Assembly: GCA_019912395.1 (NCBI GenBank)
Contig: JAIOIH010000078.1
Location: 1-56,429, forward strand
Direction of reading: 5' to 3'
From: Flavobacteriales bacterium
GTDB lineage: Bacteria; Bacteroidota; Bacteroidia; Flavobacteriales_F; PHOS-HE28
Length of the DNA stretch: 56,429 nt
Shown here: piece after piece, positions 8,816 to 16,889 of the stretch
How the letters are laid out: each line of letters opens with the position of its first letter
Numbering within the stretch: position 1 is the stretch's first letter
Program-made: the position numbers and the translations under genes
The notes under the pieces: model-generated
Databases searched by the model: none
Seen by the model: only the letters and a program-made list of their open reading frames with translations
Told to the model about the DNA's origin: nothing

Positions 8816-9165
8816 GCCGTTGACCCGAAGAACCTGCCGAGCCTGCATACCTTAGGTATGTGCCTGATACCACAATCAACTTTTGGCGGTTTCCAGCACT
8901 TCAACCAAGAGCCGATCACGGGGTAGGTCGTTGAGGACCGTAGGCCGACGTTGATGGGGTACGCGGAAAATGGCCGCGCCATGCCCCCGAAGTCTTCCCG
9001 GCCACCGCACCATGCGTTCCAAGCCCCAATGGCCCGTGCCACAGGTCGAGGACATCACGCTCCCACATACGCCTCTCCTGCTCCCGAACACCTCAGTCCA
9101 TGTCCATCTGTAACCGATCGTCCCCTACCGCATCCAATTCCCGTCACCAAATTGACATTCCCATC
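8816..9165. other. 350-nt stretch without a recognised gene
   Basis: Short open frames exist on both strands here (for example minus strand 8767-9042), but none has a recognisable domain, a plausible start or company with a neighbour. I see no strong hairpin. The stretch separates the VCBS protein from the DUF4142 gene and probably contains the latter's promoter. Confidence 0.4.
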
Positions 9166-9714
9166 ATGAAACAGACATCATCCATACTGAAACGTGGCAC
9201 CAGCGTACTGGCCATGGCCTCCTTGTTCGCGCTTGGAGCATACGCGCAGGACGCCCCGAAACTAACCGACCCCGAGATCGCCCACGTGGCGGTAACGGCG
9301 AACCAAATAGACGTGGACTACGCGGCGATCGCCAAGGAAAGATCCACCAACAAGGACGTTCTCCAGTTCGCTGCCACCATGGCGAAGGACCACACCGGCG
9401 TGATCAAGCAGGCTTCGGAGCTGGCGGCCAAGCTGGGCGTTACGCCCAAGGATAATGCGCTGAGCAGATCCCTGAAGGAAGGCGAAGCCAAGACCTCAAA
9501 AATGTTGCGTTCCTTGAACGGAGCCGCTTTCGATAAGGCCTACATCGACAATGAGGTGGCCTACCACAAAGCCGTGATCGATGCCGTGAAGAACGTATTG
9601 ATCCCCCAAACGCAGAACGCTGAGCTGAAGAACTTGCTGGTAAGCGTTGCACCCGTACTGGACTCGCACCTGGCGCATGCCGAGATGGTACAGAAGGAAT
9701 TTGCCGGGAAATGA
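9166..9714 (+). CDS. DUF4142 domain protein, secreted/periplasmic
   Basis: A 182-aa protein with a signal peptide (MKQTSSILKRGTSVLAMASL ... AYAQ, cut near residue 25). The mature part is the all-helical DUF4142 fold, ferritin-like in character: 'LTDPEIAHVAVTANQIDVDY', 'FAATMAKDHTGVIKQ', 'DKAYIDNEVAYHKAVIDAV' and 'LLVSVAPVLDSHLAHAEMVQ' carry the His and Glu/Asp positions usual for the family. The family's biochemical role is not established. The stop overlaps the start of the cupredoxin lipoprotein by 4 nt (ATGA), which indicates translational coupling and perhaps a shared envelope redox or stress role. The ATG at 9166 is preferred because the upstream extension is not signal-like. Confidence 0.88.
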   Translation: MKQTSSILKRGTSVLAMASLFALGAYAQDAPKLTDPEIAHVAVTANQIDVDYAAIAKERSTNKDVLQFAATMAKDHTGVIKQASELAAKLGVTPKDNALSRSLKEGEAKTSKMLRSLNGAAFDKAYIDNEVAYHKAVIDAVKNVLIPQTQNAELKNLLVSVAPVLDSHLAHAEMVQKEFAGK

Positions 9715-10091
9715 TCACCACGGCGGGAAAACGGATCGCACTACCCCTGCTCCTGGCTTGCGCTTGCCTGTCGGCCTGCAGCACGCCGGAGGCGAAGGAT
9801 ACCGGTGCCGCGACACCTGAGGTCGCCAAGACCGGACACGTGCCCACTTCTGTTGCCATTTCCATCGCGCAGATGAAATTCAACCCGGACACGGTCACCA
9901 TCCAACAGGGCGACACGTTGATCTTCACCAACAACGATGTGGTTGACCACGACGCCACGGCACTGCCGGATTCCGCATGGACCTCCGGCCCCCTGAAACC
10001 GGGTGACAGCTGGAAGGTGGTGCCCGGCGCTTCCACGGAGTACTTCTGCAGCATCCATGTGGTGATGCGCGGCGATATCGTCGTGGAATAG
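9711..10091 (+). CDS. Cupredoxin (plastocyanin-like) lipoprotein
   Basis: A 126-aa lipoprotein: hydrophobic leader ending in the lipobox L-S-A-C (Cys21). The mature domain is a blue-copper fold: 'MKFNPDTVTIQQGDTLIFTN' forms the first strands, 'DVVDHDATA' supplies a His ligand, and 'EYFCSIHVVMRGDIVV' supplies Cys, His and Met, so all four type 1 copper ligands are present. It probably shuttles electrons or binds copper at the envelope. It starts inside the stop of the DUF4142 gene (4-nt overlap) and is followed by a strong terminator at 10113-10150, so the two genes look like a complete operon. Confidence 0.88.
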   Translation: MITTAGKRIALPLLLACACLSACSTPEAKDTGAATPEVAKTGHVPTSVAISIAQMKFNPDTVTIQQGDTLIFTNNDVVDHDATALPDSAWTSGPLKPGDSWKVVPGASTEYFCSIHVVMRGDIVVE

Positions 10092-10112
10092 CGGACGTTG
10101 CCGGATGCTCCG

Positions 10113-10150
10113 AACAAGCAGGGCGACCTTGGGGTCGCCCTGCTTGTTTT
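10113..10150 (+). terminator. Rho-independent terminator
   Basis: A near-perfect 16-bp stem: AACAAGCAGGGCGACC pairs with GGTCGCCCTGCTTGTT across a 4-nt loop and ends in TTTT. It lies 21 nt after the cupredoxin stop and closes the DUF4142-cupredoxin operon. Confidence 0.9.
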
Positions 10151-10309
10151 CCATACATGGGTTGAGGAGCCCATTGCGGGGAATGGGAAGGATGTTCGGG
10201 AGGTCAACGGGGATATCATGCCCCATGAGATCAGTCCTTTTCATCGGGAAACACCTTGAAGACCCGATGGCACATGGTTCGCACGGTGCTGATCAAAAGA
10301 ACCTTCAAC

Positions 10310-10945
10310 ATGAAACATGCTTATCTCAATCTGGTGGCCCTATGCGGAGCGCTCCTCCTCGCGGCACCAACGTTCTCCCAAGGCCCCACCTTCGGTCTGA
10401 AAGGTGGATTGAACTACACCAACCTCGCTGGCCTGGATGCCGATGACAACAATGCCCGCGTGGGTTTCAATGCGGGCGTTTTTGCGCGCACCATGCCTGA
10501 ATCACCAGTGGGTGTCCAATTGGAACTGCTGTATTCCACCAAAGGGAATCGAACCACGTACAATGCCTTCTTCGGATTGGTGGAACAGGACGTTGACTTC
10601 AACCTCAACTACTTGGAACTTCCCGTGATGGCCTCCATCCGTGTGATGGATGTGGTGGACTTTCAGATCGGTGGCTATGCGGCCTACCTGCTTTCCGGCA
10701 AGGTGAAGACCTCCGGTGATCTGGGCAGTGGGTCAGGTGAGATCGACAAGAGCGACTTCACCTCACTCGATGCCGGAATTGTTGGCGGCATTGGTTTCAA
10801 TGTGGGCGAAAACCTACAGATCGGGATGCGATACCTCCACGGGCTTGTGGACGTGATCGACGATTCCACCCTGAGCGCTGTGGTGGGTGATGCCCAGAAC
10901 CGCTGCCTGCAAGTGTACCTCGCCGTTGGCGTGGGCGGTAATTAA
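10310..10945 (+). CDS. Outer-membrane beta-barrel protein, PorT-like
   Basis: A 211-aa protein with signal peptide (MKHAYLNLVALCGALLLAAP ... FSQ). The mature part reads as an eight-strand-type outer-membrane barrel of the PorT/OMP_b-brl_2 family: 'PTFGLKGGLNYTNLAG' at the start, 'VGFNAGVFA', 'VQLELLYSTKGN', 'LNYLELPVMASIRV', 'FQIGGYAAYLLSG', 'SLDAGIVGGIGFNVGENLQI' and 'GMRYLHGLVDV'. The function of individual members is generally unknown. The ATG at 10310 is chosen over upstream starts since the leader begins there. The gene converges with the T9SS protein at 10972. Confidence 0.88.
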   Translation: MKHAYLNLVALCGALLLAAPTFSQGPTFGLKGGLNYTNLAGLDADDNNARVGFNAGVFARTMPESPVGVQLELLYSTKGNRTTYNAFFGLVEQDVDFNLNYLELPVMASIRVMDVVDFQIGGYAAYLLSGKVKTSGDLGSGSGEIDKSDFTSLDAGIVGGIGFNVGENLQIGMRYLHGLVDVIDDSTLSAVVGDAQNRCLQVYLAVGVGGN

Positions 10946-10971
10946 GGTCTTATCCCATAGTATAGCCATCG

Positions 10972-12273
10972 CTACCCGATCACAATGCGGGCGGTCAGCA
11001 CTTGGCCGTCCGCATTGCGGGTTTGCAGCACGTACACCCCAGATGCCCAGCCGTCCGTGCTGAATTGATACCGGGCGGTCCGTTCGCTCACGGCCAGGAT
11101 CAAACGACCCTGTGCATCCATCACGCGCAGTTCACCGAGGGACCGTCCATCGGTGCTGGAAAGGATGGCGAAGCCGCTCCCCACGCTCACCACCAAGCGA
11201 GCATCGGCGAACTCAGTGACGGACTGCACCGGGTCGGCACAAGGTCCATAAAATGTAAAGCCAATTTCATTCTGGTCCATTGAGCTCACGTATTCGGCCG
11301 GACCGTAGGTCCCATTGGGATCCGCCACACCGTATACGAGTTGACCACCGGTTGGCTCCTGCTGCGGCATAAGGTGCAACTCATAGTTCCCGGATTGGAG
11401 GCACAGCGTGTCCTGATCGGATTGCTGGTCCACAGTGAGCGTGAGCAAACCACTGGTGATGGGGATCCCGTTGGAGAGTACCGTATAGGTAAAGGCCCCC
11501 AAACCGAGCGCATCACCAAAATTCCCGAGGTGCACCAGCATGGGAGAGCAGCTGTCCGGCGGGCAGAGGTCAATGCTGAGGTCCCATGTGCAGGCCAACT
11601 CGGAAAAGAAGCCGGTCCACAGTTGCAGCGTAGCATTGAAGGGGGACACCGGCATATTTGCTCCCTCTGGGATGTTGAGTATGTGGGTGCTTTCGGTCCC
11701 GATGCCGAAGAGATCGACCGTTTCGCGTGCCAGCGTATCACCATTGTCGCTGAGTAGCAGAAATCCCGGATAGTCGAACAGCGTGGTGGAGGAGTTGAAG
11801 GCATGCAGTACCAGTGCAGTGTCCGAAAAGGCGGCCCACTGGATGCTGCCGATCAGCAACGAGTCACACCCACCACTTCCGCCACCACCAGAGACCGTGA
11901 ATACATGCTGCTCGAACGGTGCTCCATCGTACACACCGAAGCCAGCCACATTCACGGTGTACGTTCCGGCAGGCAACAGGCCCACGTCGATGGTCTCCGT
12001 ATGCGGGACCAGCACATCCAGGCCGATCGTGTTCTGCGTTACCAGCGTCAGTTCAACCGAAAAACCATTTACCTGTGCAGTAGCAGTTGCAACCGACGAC
12101 CCCGTACTGGACAGGTTGCCGATAAGCTGAAGTTGTACATTATCCTGTTCGGTGGGGTCAGCTGGGGTGACTGCGATCTCGTCGACATAGAAGTAGGTCT
12201 GTGCCTGAACGGTGGAAAAGAGACAAACGCAGGCTGCCGCCAGCAGCACGTGAAGGGTCTTTGATCTGCTCAT
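10972..12273 (-). CDS. Secreted protein with T9SS type A sorting domain
   Basis: A 433-aa protein with signal peptide (MSRSKTLHVLLAAACVCLFS ... QAQ). The first mature domain looks Ig/bacterial-surface-like ('YFYVDEIAVTPADPTEQDNVQ ...'), followed by a Gly-rich linker (SGGGGSGG) near residue 130. The middle has several Cys pairs and no recognisable enzyme motif. The last 70 residues are a T9SS type A sorting domain ('VMDAQGRLILAVSERT ... WASGVYVLQTRNADGQVLTA'). It is probably an exported surface protein of unknown role. On the minus strand it lies downstream of the START and sulfotransferase genes, separated from them by 107 nt. A -7-like TTCG ends 5 nt before its ATG. Confidence 0.82.
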   Translation of the reverse strand: MSRSKTLHVLLAAACVCLFSTVQAQTYFYVDEIAVTPADPTEQDNVQLQLIGNLSSTGSSVATATAQVNGFSVELTLVTQNTIGLDVLVPHTETIDVGLLPAGTYTVNVAGFGVYDGAPFEQHVFTVSGGGGSGGCDSLLIGSIQWAAFSDTALVLHAFNSSTTLFDYPGFLLLSDNGDTLARETVDLFGIGTESTHILNIPEGANMPVSPFNATLQLWTGFFSELACTWDLSIDLCPPDSCSPMLVHLGNFGDALGLGAFTYTVLSNGIPITSGLLTLTVDQQSDQDTLCLQSGNYELHLMPQQEPTGGQLVYGVADPNGTYGPAEYVSSMDQNEIGFTFYGPCADPVQSVTEFADARLVVSVGSGFAILSSTDGRSLGELRVMDAQGRLILAVSERTARYQFSTDGWASGVYVLQTRNADGQVLTARIVIG

Positions 12274-12380
12274 GGGTCCGAAGGTTGTGGATGCATGACG
12301 CTATCGCTGTGCGAAACGCTGCCCGAAGGTATTTGACCTCAAGAGCGCTCCACGAAAGACCGTCGGAGCACATGGAGCGG

Positions 12381-12974
12381 TCACTGCGCCACGATCTTCC
12401 GCAGATTCTGCATCGTTCCGAAGGGCTGGTCCACAATGAAGCTGTTCGCCAGCCAGGCCGGTACGGCCCCGCCGGGTTCGCCGTGGAATTGATAGATCAC
12501 GTTGACGTTGCTCCCCGCTTGGGTCAACTTCCACGTACCGCTCGCACGTGTAATGCGCACCAGCTTTTTATTCTCCGGAATGCGGTCGGACAGGGCACGG
12601 ATGGTTACCGTTGCCGCACCACCTGCGGGGTCCATTTCCGTGCGTTGCTCATATACCCCGTCCCGATCACTTACCGGAAAGGGCACATCCGTGCGGATGT
12701 AATGCACCGTGTTATAACGGCCTTGCTGTTCCAGGACCGTGGCTTCGGCACAATTCGGGAAAAGTTCCATGAATCCGCTCACGTTGGTTACGATATCGAG
12801 CACGTCGGCCAACCGGGCGTTGTTCAAGGTGGTCACGGCCTTGAATTCAGCGATCGCCGATCCTTCCACGCTGCGCGTGTACACTTTGATGTCATCCTGG
12901 TCCTTTTTCAGCGACCATTCACCTATTCCGGTTGGAAGTGCAGTCAACAGGGCGATCGCAGCGATAAGGATCAT
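12381..12974 (-). CDS. START domain protein
   Basis: A 197-aa protein with an N-terminal hydrophobic segment (MILIAAIALLTALPTG) that is probably a signal peptide or anchor. The rest is a START/SRPBCC lipid-binding fold: 'WSLKKDQDDIKVYTRSVEGS', 'FKAVTTLNNARLADVLDIVT', 'YIRTDVPFPVSDRDGVYEQR', 'NKKLVRITRASGTWKLTQAG' and 'IYQFHGEPGGAVPAWLANSF' are typical blocks. Family members bind hydrophobic ligands such as lipids or sterols. Its start overlaps the stop of the upstream sulfotransferase by 4 nt, so the two are coupled. A joint role in modifying or moving a lipid-like substrate is a reasonable inference, not shown by the sequence. Confidence 0.88.
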   Translation of the reverse strand: MILIAAIALLTALPTGIGEWSLKKDQDDIKVYTRSVEGSAIAEFKAVTTLNNARLADVLDIVTNVSGFMELFPNCAEATVLEQQGRYNTVHYIRTDVPFPVSDRDGVYEQRTEMDPAGGAATVTIRALSDRIPENKKLVRITRASGTWKLTQAGSNVNVIYQFHGEPGGAVPAWLANSFIVDQPFGTMQNLRKIVAQ

Positions 12975-14134
12975 GGGCGTTCGTTGGTCGGTCGGGGTTC
13001 CTTGGTAGGGTCTGTTATCACTTGGACATTCTTCGGAAGTGCAAAGTTCTGCTCGCGCATGTACGGCTCCAATCGTTTCATCACGTATGTCAAATCGACC
13101 TTGTCCACTTGGTAGGTGTTCGTTCGATGGCCTTTTTGTGACTTGAGATAAGCCATATAGCAGGGCATGGCGACCGAGGGATCCCGGCGAAGCAACTGCC
13201 GCTCGATCATTTCCAAGGCATCCAAGGGAGCTTCCGCGAAGGTGTCATAACGGACCTCCAGCAAGTTCCCTGCCGGGATAAGCGATCGCTGCTCAGCGAA
13301 ATCACGCATCATGCGGTCATGCACATCCAGGATCATTTCGCTGAGGAAATCATCATTGGGCAATTCCTCCAAGCATAGCGTGGGCATGAGCTGTTGAAAG
13401 AAGCGCAGCGTGGAATAGTACACCGTGATCGGGTTGCGATGGATGTACAGGAACCTGGCATCCGGATACAGGCGAAGAAGCTTATCAATACGCGCGGTGT
13501 TCACCGGGTTCTTCACGATCAGCTGCTTGCCCTGGCTCGATACCGCCGCTTTCCTCAGCAGCTTGGCATAGGTGCGGTACCAGTGCTCCACCTCGCGTTC
13601 ATCAAGTCCGTTGTGGCGTACGGCGCGATCGTAGAAAGCCGCATACTGCGAAGGGAAGTAGAAGAAGTTGTAGTAGGCGTTCGGCTGCATGTTCGCGAAG
13701 GCGAATTCATCTTCTTGCGGGAAGTCCGGGTGCAGGGCGACACTGTCCGATGGGCGCTTGTCCGGCATGTTCAACCCCATGAAGGTCTTGAAGATCCACG
13801 TGCTGGCCATGTTGTTCGGGAACACCGATGCGTAGGTGCTCAAATAGGCTGCGCGAGGGTCTTGGCAAAGCACGTTGTGGAGCAGTGTGGTCCCGCTGCG
13901 CCAATGACCCAGGATAAAGAGGGGCGGCTCCATCGGTGCTGATCGTTTGATCCGCCTTCCATAGACCAGTTCTTCCCAGAGCTGGAATGGGGTACGAACA
14001 AGAACCACGAGCGTGGTCAGGGCCACTTTGAAGTAGGATCGCTTGGCGATGGTACCGCTTCGCAGGATCTTGAAATAGCTGCCGAGCACCGACCCCGCGA
14101 GGGTGGAGATCGGAGGGATCCTGAATTCGCTCAT
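12971..14134 (-). CDS. Sulfotransferase family protein
   Basis: A 387-aa sulfotransferase. The 5'-phosphosulfate-binding loop is 'PLFILGHWRSGTTLLHN' (residues about 71-87), and the 3'-phosphate-binding region is 'LIVKNPVNTARIDKLLRLYP' followed by 'DARFLYIHRNPITVYYST'. The family moves sulfate from PAPS to hydroxyl or amine groups. The acceptor cannot be read from the sequence. The coupled START-domain gene downstream suggests a lipid or other hydrophobic acceptor. It diverges from the ECF sigma factor; the 193 nt between them hold both promoters. No PAPS synthesis genes (cysD/N/C) are in the window. Confidence 0.9.
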   Translation of the reverse strand: MSEFRIPPISTLAGSVLGSYFKILRSGTIAKRSYFKVALTTLVVLVRTPFQLWEELVYGRRIKRSAPMEPPLFILGHWRSGTTLLHNVLCQDPRAAYLSTYASVFPNNMASTWIFKTFMGLNMPDKRPSDSVALHPDFPQEDEFAFANMQPNAYYNFFYFPSQYAAFYDRAVRHNGLDEREVEHWYRTYAKLLRKAAVSSQGKQLIVKNPVNTARIDKLLRLYPDARFLYIHRNPITVYYSTLRFFQQLMPTLCLEELPNDDFLSEMILDVHDRMMRDFAEQRSLIPAGNLLEVRYDTFAEAPLDALEMIERQLLRRDPSVAMPCYMAYLKSQKGHRTNTYQVDKVDLTYVMKRLEPYMREQNFALPKNVQVITDPTKEPRPTNERP

Positions 14135-14327
14135 CGTGTTGGGCCGTTCCGTAGGGCCATGGGAACGGATCGTGCGAAGTTCGGTGATCGGAGGGCCGGG
14201 ACCATACCAACCGGGCCTTGACCTCAGGGTTTCCCCATACAGCGGAAGGCCCTGCAGGGCGCGATACAGGTAGGGAGTAACTTTCGGCGAAGTGGACCGT
14301 CATACCATTAGGAAAGCATCTGTTCCC

Positions 14328-14813
14328 GTGACCCTGACCGACTACAATAGCGCTGTGGACCAGCATGCGGACGGCATCTACCGTTTCGCGGTGAAGCACC
14401 TGCGAGATACCGACCGGGCCAAGGATGTGGTGCAGGAGAGCTTTGCGCGGCTTTGGCAGAAGGTGGATGATGTGGAGGGCACAAAGGCGAAGAGCTACCT
14501 CTTCACCACGGCACACCACCTGTTGGTGGATGAAGCACGGAAGGATGTCCGCAAGACGAGGATGGAGGACCGGCATGCCGACCTACGCTGGACGGGACAA
14601 TCGCAGCCGGACCTGAAGGAGGTGTTGGATGCCGCATTGGCCACGTTGCCGGAAATTCAGCGCAGCGTGGTGCTGCTGCGCGACCTGGAGGGATACAGCT
14701 ATGAGGAGATCGCGGAGCTCACGCAGTTGAACATTTCCCAAGTGAAAGTGTACATCTACCGGGGACGGACCTCGCTGAAGCACTACATCGGAAGCTTGGA
14801 GAACGTGCTATGA
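14328..14813 (+). CDS. ECF-type RNA polymerase sigma factor
   Basis: A 161-aa sigma-70 family ECF factor. Region 2: 'DQHADGIYRFAVKHLRDTDR' then 'AKDVVQESFARLWQKVDDVE' and 'KSYLFTTAHHLLVDEARKD'. Region 4: 'ALATLPEIQRSVVLLRDLEG' then 'YSYEEIAELTQLNISQVKVY' and 'YRGRTSLKHYI' (helix-turn-helix). GTG at 14328 gives VTLTDYN, the normal family start; GTG at 14292 would add 12 residues. A TAACTTTC box at 14277 could be its -7 element. The stop overlaps the start of the anti-sigma-like gene by 4 nt, so the two are translated together and probably act as a regulator pair. Confidence 0.92.
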   Translation: MTLTDYNSAVDQHADGIYRFAVKHLRDTDRAKDVVQESFARLWQKVDDVEGTKAKSYLFTTAHHLLVDEARKDVRKTRMEDRHADLRWTGQSQPDLKEVLDAALATLPEIQRSVVLLRDLEGYSYEEIAELTQLNISQVKVYIYRGRTSLKHYIGSLENVL

Positions 14814-16171
14814 AATTGAACAGGGAGACATACGAAGCTTGGCTGCTGGACCGCATGGAAGGTGTTCTCACACCTGCCCAAGAAGCGGCGCTGAATGCCT
14901 TCCTGCTGGAACATCCGGACCTGGAGATTTCCGCCGATCCACTCCCCCGGGTGAACGTCAGCAACGAACACTTCCCCGGGAAGGAACAGTTGCACCGGAC
15001 CTTTCCACCCACAGGCACCCCGGATTCCGCGCGATTGGATGATTTCCTGGTGGCCCGCTTGGAAGAGGACCTGACCAGTGAGCAACAGCAAGAGCTGGCA
15101 CATTACCTGTATGAGCATCCGGAGGCTGAACGGCATGCCGTGTTAATGGCGATGGCCAAGGTGCCGTACGAGCCGATGGCCTTCACTGAAAAGGAGAAGC
15201 TGCACCGTCATTTTCCACCGCAGGGCCTTCCTGACCTCCACCGGCTCACCGATTTTCTGATCGCCGAGCTGGAGGGAGACCTAACTGCTGAGCAGCAGAA
15301 AGCCCTAAGGGCCTACCTCGCCGAGAATGCGATTGCACGCCAGGAACGGGAACTGGTGCATGCGTCGCGCGTGCAGGCCGAGCTTCTTCCCTATCCGAAA
15401 AAGAGTGATCTGAAAAAGCGTGAAGTGCGTGTCTTTGCGCTCTGGCCGCGATTGGCCGTAGCTGCCAGCGTGCTGCTGGTCCTGAGTGCCGGATGGTGGT
15501 TCCTCCGCGAGGACAGCAGGCAGGATGCGGGATTGGTACGCGTGGAACCAAAGGAGATCCTTCAACGTCCTTCCTCCACTTCAACCACTAATGCCCCGGT
15601 TGAAAGCGATCCTACAGATCAGATCCATCCGGAGGATCCTTCAGCAACTCAACCCGCTGAGGTGAGTGACGCTACCCAACGAAAGGAGCCATCCACCGTT
15701 GGGAAGGTGAAGCCCGGAAAAACGAATGCACACACACCGGAAGAGAAGCCTGAACAGGAACTTGAGCAGACACCGCAGGTCCCTGCATCACAAGTTCCGG
15801 TGATCGACCGGCTTCCCGTGAGGGAGCCGACACTTGCCCAGCTTCCTGACCAGCCGGTGCCTGAACCCATGGGCGTCAGCCCATCTTCAACATCAGTTGC
15901 AACGGATCAGGACCTGGCTGTTGTGGATACCAGGAACACCGGACAAAGCTTGGGCACCTTCGTAGCCAATACAGTACGAGGCGAAGTGCTTTCAGCCCCC
16001 GAACGCGCGGAGGTGTTGGATGGTCAGGATGCGCTGGCCTTTGCCGATAAGGCGATCGGCACCGTGACGGGCGGACGAGGTGGCGTACAACTCCAGCGCA
16101 ATGCCTCAGGTGAACGCATCAAGCTTCGCCTCGGGCGCAACCTTTCCTTCAGCGCCAGCAGGAACCGCTGA
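14810..16171 (+). CDS. Anti-sigma-factor-like membrane protein with three N-terminal repeats
   Basis: A 453-aa protein translationally coupled to the ECF sigma factor. Residues 1-205 hold three repeats of about 68 aa, each with 'F/WL-x3-LE-x-D/VLT-x-EQ-x2-L-x3-L-x-EHP' and, in the first two, a closing 'K-x2-LHR-x-FPP-x-GxPD'. One membrane segment (LAVAASVLLVLSAGWWFL) sits at about 221-238. The C-terminal half is low-complexity, Pro/Thr/Glu/Gln-rich and presumably periplasmic, ending in 'GERIKLRLGRNLSFSASRNR'. No zinc-finger (HxxxCxxC) is visible. Position and topology say anti-sigma factor, with the repeats as the cytoplasmic sigma-holding part; this is inferred. Confidence 0.75.
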   Translation: MKLNRETYEAWLLDRMEGVLTPAQEAALNAFLLEHPDLEISADPLPRVNVSNEHFPGKEQLHRTFPPTGTPDSARLDDFLVARLEEDLTSEQQQELAHYLYEHPEAERHAVLMAMAKVPYEPMAFTEKEKLHRHFPPQGLPDLHRLTDFLIAELEGDLTAEQQKALRAYLAENAIARQERELVHASRVQAELLPYPKKSDLKKREVRVFALWPRLAVAASVLLVLSAGWWFLREDSRQDAGLVRVEPKEILQRPSSTSTTNAPVESDPTDQIHPEDPSATQPAEVSDATQRKEPSTVGKVKPGKTNAHTPEEKPEQELEQTPQVPASQVPVIDRLPVREPTLAQLPDQPVPEPMGVSPSSTSVATDQDLAVVDTRNTGQSLGTFVANTVRGEVLSAPERAEVLDGQDALAFADKAIGTVTGGRGGVQLQRNASGERIKLRLGRNLSFSASRNR

Positions 16172-16377
16172 GCTTCTTCCGAGTTCGTGCCTACCGTATC
16201 GGCCCAATATTGCCACGGGTATGCAGCACCCGATCGGGCCTGTAAAGGTGCTGTGCCGCTCATCCCCGCCCCTGGACCGCTCATCCATTTCCCGCTGATC
16301 CGCTGTAACAAAGTGCCGGTTTTCCGTGTCTCATGCAAACAACCATCACAAGCCGAAACGGCCCAAAACCACATACC

Positions 16378-16758
16378 ATGAAAACCGGGATCCTTCGTCA
16401 AACCTTCGCGCTCTTGCTGATCGCATGCGCGATGAGCACACATGCGGCCAACCCTGTTACGGCCGAAGCACTTACCTTTTACACAAGCAACTCCATCGCT
16501 ATGGAGCGCGCCGTGAAGCACCAGATCAATCGCTACGTGATCTTCCCGTTGGATGCTGACGAGGAGGAGATGTTCGGAACGGTGGAGGTCCAGTTCGTGG
16601 TGAACACGGAAGGCAAGTTGGTGGTAACCGAAGCCCGCTCCGAGAACCAGGAACTATGTGACTATGTGCTGGCAAAGCTACGCCGCGTGCAAGTGGGCCC
16701 CAATCCTTCCGGGCTATGGAAAACCTCCCACCTGAGGTTCAACTTCCGGCCGGAATAG
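16378..16758 (+). CDS. Small secreted TonB C-terminal-like protein
   Basis: A 126-aa protein with a signal peptide (MKTGILRQTFALLLIACAMS ... THAA). The mature part resembles the TonB C-terminal fold: 'EMFGTVEVQFVVNTEGKLVV' then 'TEARSENQELCDYVLAKLRR' and 'LWKTSHLRFNFRPE'. It lacks a TonB membrane anchor and Pro-rich spacer, so it is probably not an energy transducer. Many Bacteroidota encode such free periplasmic domains of unknown function. The ATG at 16378 is chosen over one at 16333 because the signal peptide starts there. A terminator-like hairpin follows. Confidence 0.75.
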   Translation: MKTGILRQTFALLLIACAMSTHAANPVTAEALTFYTSNSIAMERAVKHQINRYVIFPLDADEEEMFGTVEVQFVVNTEGKLVVTEARSENQELCDYVLAKLRRVQVGPNPSGLWKTSHLRFNFRPE

Positions 16759-16778
16759 GTCTTCCACCAAGCTGAAGC

Positions 16779-16813
16779 GAAAGCGCCGTATGCCCTTGGT
16801 CATCGGCGCTTTC
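16779..16813 (+). terminator. Probable terminator hairpin
   Basis: GAAAGCGCCG (16779-16788) pairs exactly with CGGCGCTTTC (16804-16813) around a 15-nt loop, 20 nt after the TonB-like gene. Only a short T-containing tail (ACATTTG) follows, so strength is uncertain. Confidence 0.6.
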
Positions 16814-16889
16814 ACATTTGAGGAAAGGACCTTTGAGGAGCTGTAACTATTGGAACAGTGCCCCGTCCTATTCACAAAGCGACCAAGTG

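Noticed and set aside
8767-9042. 91-residue minus-strand open frame after the VCBS gene
   Set aside because: No domain, promoter or sensible start; overlaps the nrdA-like sliver.
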